A stretch of 64,000 nt of DNA. Origin: Stratiolaelaps scimitus. Lineage: Eukaryota > Arthropoda > Arachnida > Mesostigmata > Laelapidae. Location: positions 12,499,501 through 12,563,500 of the forward strand of contig JABWDB010000002.1 in NCBI GenBank assembly GCA_019614645.1. Direction: 5' to 3'. Positions 22,737 through 33,979 of this stretch are shown piece after piece (within the stretch, counting starts at the first letter, position 1; the number at the start of each line of letters is the position of its first letter). The position numbers and the translations under genes are program-made. The notes under the pieces are model-generated. The model saw only the letters and a program-made list of their open reading frames with translations. It was not told where the DNA came from and ran no database searches.

Positions 22737-24120
22737 GAATATCCTTCCCGAATATTATTATGATTATGCTTTATTTCCCTGCCTCTGATATTCGAAAACA
22801 GGTATGAAAAACAGTTTTGCCAACCCTCATTACGCTGTGGCGAAAAACAAGAAAACCCGCCTTAAAGGGCCACTTAATATATACATTAGGAACTTGGAGC
22901 TAATGTAAATAAAATCTCTTATGCTTATCGGGATAAAAAAACGAATGTTTTGATGTTTGACTTTTAATTCGTTTCGATCATGCTGACACCCATATGCGAG
23001 CTAGGTTGAAATTTCGAGTTTGCTTAGAACGATTACGACTCCTTAGAGGCTCTTTCTCAATTGCTGTTTGCAACTGTGTGTACGTCTATGTTCGATCGCA
23101 ATTCGAACCTTTATGGGTATTCATCTGAATCACATGAACGGCACCCGACAGTGTCGTCCATTGAGTACGAATGCAAGATGCCAATCGATTGAGAAGACGA
23201 TTACGCCGAAGAGGAGATCAGAATTGTGATTCTGTTGGCTTTCCATAACGTCAAACAAAATCAATGACAACGCTATCCCAATTCTGCAAAATGGAAATTT
23301 CGCCTAACGAACTAACTAACTATGTAGTTGAAGTCTCGATACGGCATTGCCGTTACAGCTAGGCAACCGAATTAGTCTTAGATGTTGAGAAAAATGAACT
23401 TGATCAGGTCAATTATATGATGTGTATCGAACAAGAGCTTACGCGTTACACCCCATCAGAAGCGCGTAATGTGAAAGTCGCATGCTATCAAACGCTCCAA
23501 TAGTAATAACAGTCAATTAAATAGATCTACAGTCTATTAATGATAATCGTAATTGTAATAACACATAGAAATAAAAATAATCATAACCTGTATTTCTCTA
23601 TTCGTTGTTTTTATCAGTATATAATTGCTGCGGCACCAACAATTACTGTGTCGTCAGCAGCAGCAGTAGCAGCAGGGGCAATTTGCTCAGCAGCCGTAAC
23701 TTAATTTTCGTTTTTATCTTCTTTTTCTTCTTGTTTTTCATGTTTCGGTGATGATTCAGCTTTAGATTTTTTTTCTGAAACATCAACAAGGTCAGATCAT
23801 CAGCGTATCGCGCCTCCATCGAGCCGAGAACGGTATACGCCATCTGCTGCTGTTTGGTCACGACTACTTCGACGAACACGGACGCATATCAAAATCTGAT
23901 AATCAGCTGGACGGTCGGGCGACGAGCTGAGTGATCCTCATTTTGTTTGTGCGTGGATGTGCTGGTGGTGATGGACGAATGTATCCATAGTACAAATGTA
24001 TCTATCTACAGTACGCGTTCGTTCGTTCGTATGTAACGACCTGACGCGTACTGTCCAGACCCGCAACGCTTGTGGTGGCCCGCTTCTGTGAGAGAGCGAA
24101 CAGTAATGGGGGCCACTTAC
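22737..24120. other. Intergenic or intronic DNA, no recognised gene
   Basis: Includes a GCA/GCAGTA repeat at about 23656-23676. A minus-strand open stretch at about 23776-23880 (EVVVTKQQQMAYTV, SMEARYADDLTLL) looks coding but lacks clear splice borders, so it is noted here without a call. Confidence 0.35.
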
Positions 24121-24261
24121 CAGGGAAGAGGTTCATGCCAAACGGTTGACCATCACCATCAACACCCCCAGTGATATTTGGTGTTACGCCGGATGAAGGT
24201 GTGTGGGGAGGGCCGCCATCCCCGCCGCAAGATGATTGGGTCGGATGAGCCGAATCACGAG
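24121..24261 (-). CDS. Probable internal exon, unknown protein
   Basis: On the minus strand a pyrimidine-rich acceptor (TGATTTCGCAG) precedes 24261, and a consensus donor CCTG|GTAAGTGG follows 24121. The 141-nt exon keeps one frame and has matching start and end phases. It encodes a Gly/Pro/Thr/Asp-rich segment (TPSSGVTPNITGGVDGDGQP, then FGMNLFPG). The frame stays open further upstream to an ATG near 24436, so a longer first exon is possible. Family and partner exons were not identified. Confidence 0.4.
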
Positions 24262-25088
24262 CTGCGAAATCAGGCGTCGGACAGGGCAGCCAGAGAAATC
24301 GGCCAAAAATCGAAAATGAAAGTGTTGCCGATGAAGATGACGAGACTTTGCTCGCGTCCGCAGGCGCTGACCGCAGTGAACCGGCGAGAGAATGGCGGGA
24401 GATAAAAGGCCATGCGCCGGACAGCGGGCACTGCATAAGCACTTAGTTCGACAGTCAACAAACGGGCCCTGCTATAACGAAAGATGGTGCGTACACAGGC
24501 TCATTCGAGCGAGGACGCTTTTGCCGAGTGCTCGAGCGGTTGTTTGCAGGACAGGGTTCACTATGAATAGAGTGGGTGTACCCGCTGGAAATTGTTGTAC
24601 TCGTGACGTTCATGTAACGCTTGATTCTCTGTCGATTAGCAGATTGAGAGATGTATCGCAGCAAGCAGTATTTACCAAGTTAGTTGGAGTTCCCCTCTGA
24701 AAGCAATAGTTCACTCATAAGGATGCCACGAATGATTTTAGTCATCGGATGACTTTAGCTGCCACCGTTGGAGAGAATGCAGAATCAGGGGACACCCTTC
24801 TCCGCCCGCTAGAAACCGAGTATTTACTCGTACGTGGCACTCTGGCAAAGCACGTCCTAGAATGAAACAACCGGTTGCATACTATGTGATATCACAATTT
24901 GAATAATTATCCTTAAAGAGAGGCGTGTGAAGTGAGACAGCTTTCAGGACAATATCGTCATCCTTGCTTCCTAGAGCCAAATACATCCAACTTTAAAGTA
25001 CGAGACCAGAGTACCCTTGCGGTACACTAACCTCGATATTCAGTTATAAGTACGGGTTATTTATCTGACAAGGCACCGACTATTTCAG
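24262..25088. other. Upstream and intronic DNA of the cuticular gene
   Basis: No repeat or family motif recognised. The short first exon of the cuticular protein gene should lie upstream of 25088, here or further away, but no ATG followed by a good phase-0 donor was found in this stretch. Confidence 0.4.
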
Positions 25089-25538
25089 CGTACCGTCGTC
25101 TACCTTCTCTCTGCTGTGCTCGTCTGCACCCTGGTGAACGTCACTTCAGCTAGTCCACCTAGCTACGGACGCCATCGAGGCGGCGCTGCTGGCGGCGGCG
25201 AAGAGAACTATGGACCGCCTCAGCCCTATGAGTTCAGCTACAACGCCGAAGATCCCGAGGGCTCGCACGGACACAGCCAGAGCTTTGACGGCAACACCGT
25301 TCGTGGGCACTACATGATCCAGATGGCTGACGGAACCATGCGTAAGGTTGAATATCACGCTGACGAAAACGGTTTCCACGCGAAAATCGTCACGAACGAA
25401 CTCGGCACCGAATCGAAGAATCCAGCCGACGCCATCTTCGAGTCGTCGGCACCGACCGGTGAGGAGGCCGCACGCCAGTACGGCTCTGGTGCGAGTGCCC
25501 GAGGAGCGAAGGCCGGAGGCAACAACGGGTGGAACTAA
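25089..25538 (+). CDS. Cuticular protein, RR type (chitin_bind_4), main exon
   Basis: This is a structural protein of the exoskeleton that binds chitin and is secreted by epidermis. The exon starts after the acceptor ctatttcag (25088) in phase 0 and has 149 codons before TAA at 25536-25538. Residues 1-21 are the hydrophobic remainder of a signal peptide (VVYLLSAVLVCTLV) with cleavage likely after TSA. A Gly-rich spacer and the extended R&R consensus follow (about residues 47-101): PYEFSYNAED, DGNTVRGHY, MADGTMRKVEYHAD and NGFHAKIV. The tail ends Gly/Ala-rich. Arthropod cuticle genes usually put the first few residues, with the ATG, in a separate tiny exon; that exon is missing from this call. 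The closest type is the arachnid '16.8' group of cuticle proteins. Family assignment is secure. Confidence 0.93.
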   Translation, partial: RTVVYLLSAVLVCTLVNVTSASPPSYGRHRGGAAGGGEENYGPPQPYEFSYNAEDPEGSHGHSQSFDGNTVRGHYMIQMADGTMRKVEYHADENGFHAKIVTNELGTESKNPADAIFESSAPTGEEAARQYGSGASARGAKAGGNNGWN

Positions 25539-25900
25539 ACGGATCGTTGCTACCCGCTGCTATTACGACAACGCAAGCGAAATGCGCCCTGTCGGACGAG
25601 CGTTCCTCCAACCGCGCAACGGTGCAATATTCCTCCACATCAGTAGTGTGCACAAGGTGTCCTCTGCTGTCCCGCTGTCACGGCAGATTATTTATTCGCG
25701 AGGCGTCGTCGTCGTCTGGCCCCATCGAATGCTCGCTCATATGAACACATTCGCTGGTTCCCACTGCAAGCGTCACCGCCACCGAGTCACGTCAGACCCC
25801 GTAGCATAACATACTCCGCCGCGTAGCGATGTACGGCGTCGCCAGCTTCTAACTCGACGTCTTTTGTCGATGTTTGCGTAAAGGAGCTCTAGGTAAGCGC

Positions 25901-25916
25901 AATAAAGGAAAATAAA
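25901..25916 (+). promoter_or_regulatory. Cuticular gene polyadenylation signals
   Basis: Two AATAAA hexamers, at 25901-25906 and 25911-25916, lie about 365 bases after the cuticular stop codon. They imply a 3' UTR of roughly 390 bases. Confidence 0.65.
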
Positions 25917-25930
25917 TTACGTATTTATTA

Positions 25931-27373
25931 TTCGAACAGCCCACGTTGAAATCACTGTGCTGCAACTTTTGCACTTTTCTATAATAGGCATCGATTCATG
26001 GGAGCGATGATTGATGCAACTTTTCGATTTGAAATCTGAAGTCCCATTGCGCAGGTGCAGGGAGTCATTCATATATTTGCATGTGTCAAATTTTGCGTGA
26101 AATATGTCTCTTAATTTACCTACGGTAGGGCTTGCACACCAGTGGAACACAGGTATTTGTGGCGAATTTTATGGTCAGATCGTATTCACACAGCGTATTC
26201 TAGCAGCGAACTCGCAGAAGGAGAAGACCTCAGCAGAGATCGGGGATCGCGTTATGTATTGAATGTCTCAGAGCTAAGCGTCGTGGAATACGTGTAAATA
26301 CGTCGACAAAAACTACATATTTATTTAGAATCTATAACCGTATTTTCTGATAATTTATATCCAGTTGAGATTTAATCTTACATTTAAATTAAATAAACTG
26401 ATTATTAAATTGACATTAGAAATGAACTTAAATTTAAAAATATATTGTTGAGCGGCTCTCTGACTGGTCCAGAGGTTACGTCGGAACAAACGACGCACAC
26501 GAAAGCACGACATATAGTACATGAGTTATCAGAGGCAAGCCGAGTTTCCCTAAACGATCATCAGAAACATGTTCTTTCTATATGAACTGTTCAATTCCCT
26601 ATCTCCGCATGCTGCATTCGGTGGTTTTTGTTATATTTTCGGTAAACATTTCTTGATTTCAGGTTTATCCTCGATTAAATAAACCGGGCTTTTTTTTTGT
26701 CGATTCAAATAGCACTAACCTGCATTCATTCAGACGATGTGACCTGAGATAAGTAGTAAATAGGCATCAAAATCGCGTTTATTTTAATATCGCCTCACAA
26801 ATCCTCCCCTCCCTCGCAAACTCCGAGGAATAAGAACCTCAATGGGTTTTCCAGTTTTTCAGCCTGACGAATCTTCTCTCTCACGCGTTTCGTACTGAGC
26901 CAGCGAGGCATAACTAAAGATATCTTTCCTAGTTAAGCCATAGTAAGCTCCTAACGGTTTCCGGGTCGACATCACGACTTTGCATATGACAGACAGGCGG
27001 AATGGCCGAGCTCTAGGACACTTACTCAAGCCAAGAAAATATCCTATCGCCAAGACGAGCGAGGGGTTCGTATGGAAAGAAGCTAATGGAATATATGCGA
27101 ATGCACATATGGCCGAACACAGGAAAAACCAACTGAAGATGGCTGAACGGTAAACATCCTAGAGATCTAGAGTAATAATAATAATAATAATACATGTTTT
27201 GACGTCGCGATGGCAGACTGCAATTACATATGTTTACATATATTATTGCGGACCATTGCCCAGCAAGTTGAAAACAGAGTGGATATAAAGGTGGGAGGTC
27301 AATTTCTTAGGGAAAATTGTACGTTGACGCTTTGTTGAAGTAAAGGCGAATAAGGAGGGGCGAGGCGGAACGC
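25931..27373. other. AT-rich intergenic DNA
   Basis: Strongly AT-rich between 26330 and 26450. An ATA/ATAATA microsatellite is at about 27172-27191. No gene or known repeat recognised. Confidence 0.5.
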
Positions 27374-27577
27374 TTAGGTAGTCAGTGAGACATTGTTGAC
27401 GAGGTCATCCTGAGCTGGCACGCACGCAAAGTTCAGGCGCCTCCTGTCCGAGTCCTTGGCGCGTTTGGCGAACTGACTGTAGGACACTTCCGTAATAATG
27501 CGTTCGAAGATCAGATGGTTTCCGCCGGCCAATCCCGACGTAACGTGGGTGTCGGCAGTCATGACCTCGTCTGACGC
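27374..27577 (-). CDS. Probable terminal exon, unknown protein
   Basis: The minus-strand frame runs from 27577 to TAA at 27374-27376, with coding-like codon use (68 codons including stop). It contains NHLIFERIITEVSYSQFAKR and LNFACVPAQDDLV. The bases before it (GGATTGTAG) can serve as an acceptor with phase 0. That same TAG is in frame with another coding-like stretch upstream (about 27580-27672, with SEFDSDQDTAS). The alternatives are therefore a spliced terminal exon, a single exon interrupted by a stop, or a pseudogene. Family not recognised. Confidence 0.4.
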   Translation of the reverse strand, partial: ASDEVMTADTHVTSGLAGGNHLIFERIITEVSYSQFAKRAKDSDRRRLNFACVPAQDDLVNNVSLTT

Positions 27578-28269
27578 CTACAATCCTTTGGTCGACGCCG
27601 TGTCCTGATCGGAGTCAAATTCGCTGTTACGTTCTGAGCCTTGTTGCACTCGGAGGGAAATAGGCGTATTCATATAAGAAATGCATTGAACTTAAGTTTC
27701 CCATTAGTAGTTCTATTGGTGGCTAAGAACTAGATATATGAGCAGATGCGCGAATATCGTTGGACCCACTTTTGAATTTACATCACCGGATTTATTCGAC
27801 AGATTTCGATGTTGTAAACTTCGGTTCTGGTGATGGTTTGCTGCGGCAGGCTTGATGACTTCCTCCCTGTTTGCTTGGGTCTTAGAGTTAACGACAAACT
27901 CTACACTACTTATGGAGTGCATGACACATGTCGTACAGCTACGGTCAGCAAGGTCCTTCAAAGAACACAGCTTGAGCGTCGTCCCGGTTGTCAAGACTAA
28001 TCCGCTATCGATTGACATGTGTTGGGTATTATACATCGCAATAGTTCTTCCCCTCAATTTCCTATAGAGCAGCTTTGTCAGCATGTAGAATTACTCACCA
28101 TCTATTCCGCTGTGACTTTCAGTGGCGAATATTGAATGGGAGGAGGAGAAAAACCGCCACGAGAACGTCTCCAAGTGTCCCACACTTTCACCCGTAACAC
28201 ATCAGCTATAGTACAACGTGAACTGATTTGCTTCGCGCCGTTGACCTACTAAAGTAAGGCAGATTTCCC
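27578..28269. other. Possible upstream exons of the minus-strand gene
   Basis: A long open frame on the minus strand (28084-27713) has partly coding-like composition (SLKDLADRSCTTCV, SISSVEFVVNSKTQ), but no convincing splice borders or family match. No other structure was seen. Confidence 0.3.
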
Positions 28270-28873
28270 CCATGTTTCTGATTTTCTTCCTTAACCGTAA
28301 GTAGCACTGCAGTTTCGCTTTCAGTCATCCAAATATATCACATTTCAAGAACGTTCCACGAATGTTTGGCTATCTAACTCAGATGTAGACATTTGATATC
28401 GGAAATTGTCGTTTTGAGGGTGCGTCCAAATTATAGCCCGCTTAGCGTTTGTCGAGTGGGACGACAGTGGACACATAACTGAGTTGTAAGATCGTTTTCG
28501 TACAAATTTTCTGGACTCTTTGTCGGCGAAAGCGACGATGGTCCGAAGCCGCCAACTTAGTGAAGATGAGAAAAAAATTATTTTCAATCTCAGTAAAGAA
28601 AACAAGTCAAAAATCGGAAATCGCGCGAATTTTTGAAAGAAGCACGAAGGTGATTTCGAATTTTCTTAAATATCTTGAACAGTACGGGACCAAGAAGGCA
28701 CCAACACGACCCCAGGCAGTAAGTGCAAATATTTACATCAAGTAAAATGAAATGTTTACATCTGGGTTAGATAGCCAAATATGCGTGGGATGTTCTTGAA
28801 ATGTGATATATTTGAATGACTGAAACCAAAACTGCAGCGTTACTTACGGTTGAGAAAAAAATCAAAAACATGG
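28270..28873 (+). mobile_element. Tc1-like deletion derivative with ~123-bp inverted repeats
   Basis: Left arm 28270-28393 and right arm 28750-28873 are long imperfect inverted repeats. Shared blocks include ttggctatctaac, aaatatatcacatttcaagaac and aaccgtaagta with their complements. Between them, from the ATG at 28538, the N-terminal DNA-binding part of a Tc1 transposase can be read. It begins RQLSEDEKKIIF, and after a frameshift continues SEIARIFERSTKVISNFLKY and YGTKK. The frame then runs into the right arm; the catalytic domain is missing. It is a non-autonomous element made by internal deletion. Confidence 0.8.
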
Positions 28874-28923
28874 ACGTGGGTTCTATGTTTTTGACGCGGT
28901 GTGTACGATACTGCTGTCGGGGT

Positions 28924-28995
28924 TGCTTCATACAACAGGCCCCTTAAATGCAAATGTACAATAGTGGAGATAGAGGCCGTGCACCTACGTATCTC
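28924..28995 (-). repeat. SINE copy (fragment)
   Basis: On the minus strand it matches the SINE family described at 60948. It has the tgcatttaagggg and tatgaagcaa parts and a worn version of the segment around the B box. Confidence 0.65.
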
Positions 28996-29254
28996 GCAAG
29001 GCCTACCCGAATGCACCACAACGCCACCGGGCTCTACGCCTTTGATAAAGACCTAGTAGAGCAACTAGTACTTGGTTGACATCGTGATTATTTCCAATGT
29101 GTGCGCCGCTCGGCCTATGACAACACCCTACGAGGCTAACAGAGAGGGGTGAAGTGTCGTTCCCTGCTGATGTTATTGCCTTCACATCTACCCCTATCGA
29201 AAAGGCCATTCGCCTTCGAACCGTTGCTACCGAGCTAATCATCGACGGGATCCT

Positions 29255-29503
29255 CTAGGAAACGCGACGCTTGCCTCCCACCTCTCCATGGCCATGCGCA
29301 TTCTTGAGCTTCGCCGTAAATCGATGGCGCTCCCAGAGTAGCCCTTCCTGTTCATTAGCGAGCCCGTCCCGCTCACAGCCCTCTGACACTTCGACTTTGC
29401 TCGACAACTTGACAAATCGCGGCTGTTCCTGCTGCTGCTGCCGAGCCAGCGGGCCGGACGCGTGCGTGCTCCGGGAAACGCTCCCGTGCGACGTCTCATC
29501 CAT
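29255..29503 (-). CDS. Possible coding exon, unknown
   Basis: A GC-rich minus-strand frame opens with ATG (29503) and runs to TAG (29255), 82 codons. It has a Gln run and a charged segment (RFVKLSSKVEVSEGCERDG, RHRFTAKLKNAHGHGE). The Kozak context is weak (T at -3). A GG|GTGGGA donor-like site lies near its end, so it could also be a spliced exon. No family recognised. The plus strand is open too, as often happens in GC-rich DNA. Confidence 0.25.
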   Translation of the reverse strand: MDETSHGSVSRSTHASGPLARQQQQEQPRFVKLSSKVEVSEGCERDGLANEQEGLLWERHRFTAKLKNAHGHGEVGGKRRVS

Positions 29504-29899
29504 TAAAGTAGGAAACGGCTGCGGGCCGTCGGCGAGGACCCTTCGTATTGAAGGTGAACGTACCCTGCTGTGCTCGACAGATTGGGCTTACTGTACATCA
29601 TAGATAGGTAGACCTCTTAGTTCGGACTAAGAGGTCGTTACAACCCTGTCATAGGGGAGCGGGCGTCCATGGTAACGCTTTAGCGGGCGGCTTCAGGGAC
29701 ACGATTCTACGACGACCTTAACTCCGAAATCGTTCGAGTGGGCGCACTAAACATTTTTATTCTCTGGACGCCTGCCACTCTGGTATTACCGCGCGTACCG
29801 ACACGGAGCACCAGCATCGGCCATGTGAGAGGTTTACGAAGGGAAGCGCTGTGTAGTGTCCTCGTACAAGGCGTCAGTCACTTCCGTTCTGCGCGTGTA

Positions 29900-30524
29900 T
29901 AAGTGGTCGAATTTGGATAAAAGAACAGTGGCACTGATGCAGCTATCGTTTAGGAGCAGATTTCATCGACTGCTAATTGTTTGTCAACACGAAATGCTTC
30001 AATTCACGTCAGCGTTAGTACACGTGCGTGGTTAGGACGGCATGACATTGAAACCCTGGAGTGGCTAACATCTTCTTCTGATCTCAACCCGATGGAGAAC
30101 CTCTGGGGCATTCCTGTCCGACTAGTATATGCATCAAATCAACATTATACATCCGTGAAAGCACTAAAAGAGGCGTTGTTGGAGGCCTGGTGAGGTGTCA
30201 GCTACCAGATACTGCTAAATCTCGTTAATAGTATGCCAAACCGAGTCCTTAACGTTGTAATTAGCAAGGGCGGGGCCACACGGTACTGATTAGCCAGGAA
30301 AACGAGAATTAATTCGGCGAGAACACTCGATAACTGAGGGTGCCTTATCATTTTACACACCCGAAATATGACACATTTTATTGTAGCAGGCTGCATGCGA
30401 CGTCTGTATTCTTCTTTATTTGACACGTACATCAATCTGATACAGAATAAATTCCTCAAATGTATGCTTCTAGTAACGATTTGTTGAAATATAGGGGTGC
30501 CTTAAGTTTATGCCCAGCACTGTA
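29900..30524 (+). mobile_element. Tc1-like transposon relic, 3' part with inverted-repeat end
   Basis: From about 29950 the C-terminal catalytic part of a Tc1 transposase is readable. It has NASIHVS (frame damaged around the second catalytic Asp), ARHDIETLEW-like sequence in slightly altered form, and SSDLNPMENLWG, whose Glu is the third catalytic residue of DD34E enzymes. An in-frame TGA at 30191 breaks the frame, and the natural C-terminus ends at TGA 30287. The right terminus reads CTTAAGTTTATGCCCAGCACTG before TA at 30523. The left end and N-terminal half were not found upstream. The terminus differs from the long repeats of 28270-28873, so it appears to be another Tc1 family. Confidence 0.8.
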
Positions 30525-31435
30525 TATATATATGGCCAGAGGACATTTGTCCTATGTTTATACAAATATAAATCGTTAATCAATTCTTACTCCGAAATAC
30601 AAAACAGCGAACACGGACGTTACGGGACCCAAACGATTGTTACCTCGTCCCTCGCTTACATCGTCGAAATAAAAATGCCCCGCCAGCATAAGGCCTCATT
30701 TAGTTAGCCCTTGTACGATACGTCTTCCCCGACCTTAGTACCACACAGTAAGAAAAATTTCGCCACTCATGACCATGGTCTCGCATCGTGCCGAACGTGC
30801 ACTATGTTCCTTGGCTTGCTTGTCAGACACGTCACTAACTGATGGATTCATCCAGCTGGCACCACCGGTAACGGGCTCACAACATCCGCAGACGTCCTCC
30901 AGAGCGGAGACGTTAAGGGTGATCTCGGGAGCGGTCCACGACGAATAACCCATGGAAGGAGGCGGAAAGCGAGGAAGATGCGGGAATGGGGCATCGTGCA
31001 CGATAACCAGGTGGCCGGTTTGGTATATCGGTATCTCAGCTGGCCACTAACGGCTGCCACCAATGGATCCAAGCGTATGGCTATTCAGCCGCCGTAGGGA
31101 GCGGCTGGAGCAGAAATCAGCAAAGCGCATGCAGGAGCCGGGGCTATAATGCGAACAAAAATACCGCTCGCCAGCCAGCGGTAGATGGGCACCACTACGC
31201 TCGGTCAATGAGTAGATAATGAATGAGCGGATACGAAATATCCACCCTGGCCGATAACGTTTCCTTGAACGAAGGTCTTTTGTGTCGGTAGACCGAAATG
31301 AACCCAGACAACGAGACCATGAGCGAGGGGCCGATTCTGTGAAGGTATCCCTCGGCATTGAAGCCGGGGCTGTCAAACAATACGAAAACACCGCTGCTAT
31401 TGCGGTGTCGCATCGTCTGACGGGTGCCGGTAGAA

Positions 31436-31476
<41 letters not shown>

Positions 31477-33530
31477 ACAAATAGCCTAATGATCGCATTT
31501 ATGACGGACCGTACTGGTGGACAATGAGTCGACGACTGACAACAACAACCGCAACAGCAAGAAGCTGGGCAGGAATAGACGAACAGAAGAGCACAATACT
31601 AGGTTTTGTGAACGTGGGAAAGGCACCTACCTGAGGTAGCTGCGACTGAGAAGAATACATATATGGCTGTAGAAAAATATAGAATTGTAGGGTTCCACGT
31701 GGCAAATGGTGAGTGAAACCGATGCCCGATAGCGGCTTAGCAGGAATTAGCTAGACGCGATAGTGCGGATTTGGCCAGCCAATTTGGTCAAGGCGACCAC
31801 CATTTAAACCGATAGGTTGGGGTTAGCGACGAAGAGCGGCGACGCGAAAGCATGATCACACACACACACACAGACACAGCGATGCATATCTACGAATCCC
31901 GAATAAGACAAATTATTGCAAGTGAATCTACGGGACCGGTGCTGAAATTTTCGAGACGCTCTAACTCTTAAATCGCTAAGCAGTTCAGCTAAAATAGTGA
32001 CCACTTTTGTGAATCGACCACCAATATACTATGTATTATATTATAGCCTACGGTGATAAACCCTGAGATGTCAGTGCACTGTACCCCACGCCGCGGTTTG
32101 CCCGCAGCTCCCGTTGAACCCGTTGAGGTGTTTAGCACGGCGCAAGTCCAACAATGAGTGGCCGGCAAGCAACGCCAGCTACTATGTGTACGTTCACCCT
32201 CGAACAGCTGCAGAACGACGATGTTCTCAGCAAATGACTTCCATTCAAAGTTAGCGCGACTGAGTCAGGTGGTCGTTATATTTTATTTGGCTTAATGTTG
32301 AAGCGAGCGAGATTGTGGTCTCGCTTTGAATCGGAGCATTCATAGAACTGTACAAGGTTGCGCCGTTTCGTGCAATAGAAATTTGAAGAGACCAAGGTGT
32401 TCGGCAGATGGAAGCAGATTGAAACGTACATTGTACATATCCATAATCCGATTTGAGGAGGACCTATTTAGTTCTATAGTTGAATGAATTTTGAATCGCT
32501 GACAATTTTGGCTATTTGTGGCTTCACTAGCGTGCGTTTGCTCGGTCATTCTCCGGTATAATAATCGTCTTGAAACAGAGGAACAGCTATTTTTCCTGGA
32601 GAGCTTCTCCAAGCGTTTCATGGGCTTGGACTGAACATTTTATGGGCCGCGTGTACGTCCAACATCTGAGCCAGAAATTAAATCCGGAAATATACAAACT
32701 TCTTCTTTATTTATTATCAGCTCCTTTAATAAACCAATATACCTTTACCTTTATAGGCATCTCGTTGTTGTACCTTCGTCACCCCACGCGTAAAGCGACT
32801 CGACGCCTTACTTTATTCGTTTTATTTAGGCCTATTAAATATAAGTATCTCTGTACATTGTGCAAGGATTTATATGCTGGGTGCTTGCTAATATGCAGGC
32901 AACAACAGCTGCATATTGAGGAGCTATTTGTTCACATAGTCACCCACTTGCCGTGTTTGTACGCTATAGAGTATAGGGGAGTATATCGATTCAACACTCT
33001 ATCCCGCCACGGTGATATCAATAGTCACGGGTTGTACATGTTACTGAATAGCGGCCTAGCTATTGCGAAGTTTGTGTTCTGCAGTGAGGCTTGCGAGCCT
33101 GTACCTAAACCGGCATAGAATGCAATTGAGCGTGCTCAAACAGGCTTCCTTCCTAGGGTGTCCCTAAGGTGTACCACTAGAACGGGCAACAGTTACCACT
33201 GAAATTAGTATCAACATACTTAATGTACAGATGTCGGCTGATATTAGAATGTATCGACGAATATTAACACACACGCACACACAAACCGGACACTACGAGA
33301 TAGCGGTATATTGTCTAGCTTCCCAATCTCGTTCTTATGGCCCTGCCTATAGTGCACACACTTAATATTCATACGATTTCAACTGTACTTGTGTCTTCCC
33401 CCAGCTACGTGGGATGTTCGTTCCGACAAAATCGCTTTTCTAACTTTCAACAGTAGACATATTGTTCTCCCTTTGACATAAGATAGGCGTTTCTGACCTC
33501 GCTATATAAGGGACACGAACATGAGACAGA
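30525..33530. other. Intergenic DNA with simple repeats
   Basis: Holds a GA run (31440-31473) and a CA run (31857-31876). The 182-codon open frame at 32570-33118 has no recognisable motif, no splice support and AT-driven codon use, and was not called. No other structure was seen. Confidence 0.45.
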
Positions 33531-33562
33531 TATATATATATATATATATCTATATATATATA
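33531..33562. repeat. AT-rich palindromic microsatellite
   Basis: Alternating TA sequence interrupted by tatctatata and tagata steps; largely self-complementary. Confidence 0.8.
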
Positions 33563-33760
33563 GATATTTGAGTGCGCTATACGCTGGCAACAACAGTTGC
33601 CCCGTCTGGATACGCGATCAGTAGATATCGAGGTTCAGTCCGGAAGTACGTAAGTGGCCGAGCAACACAGCCAGCTTGGCTGTCGGGTGACATTTCAAAA
33701 TAATGATTTGAAACATTCTGATCATGGCTTCAGATCACGTTTCCGGCCCCACAATTTCAG

Positions 33761-33976
33761 CTCTACAACATATTACGATTCACTTCTTTGGAACCCCCTC
33801 TGGGTTTTCGATCTGCGCTTGCTCACCAATTATTCATCAGATGGAAAATTCAACGCCGTCAACTTCTCGGATCCTCCGGCGAAATTCTACCACGACGCTC
33901 CAGCTCAAAATGTATTTATTATCATAGGTCACACCGAATCCAGACCCAAGTATCATCTACGAGTCGCACAATGCAA
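33761..33976 (+). CDS. Probable internal exon, unknown protein
   Basis: A strong acceptor (ccggccccacaatttcag) precedes 33761 and a good donor (CAA|GTACGT) follows 33976. The 216-nt exon is in one frame with matching phases at both ends, so it could be skipped without a frameshift. It has coding-like codons and encodes YYDSLLWNPLWVFDLRLL, then NYSSDGKFNAVNFSDPP and HLRVAQC, which looks extracellular (potential N-glycosylation sites NYS and NFS). Family not recognised, and neighbouring exons were not located with confidence. Confidence 0.4.
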
Positions 33977-33979
33977 GTA

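Noticed and set aside
32570..33118. A 182-codon plus-strand open frame
   Set aside because: No family motif, AT-driven codon choice and no splice or transposon context; long frames arise by chance in 64 kb.
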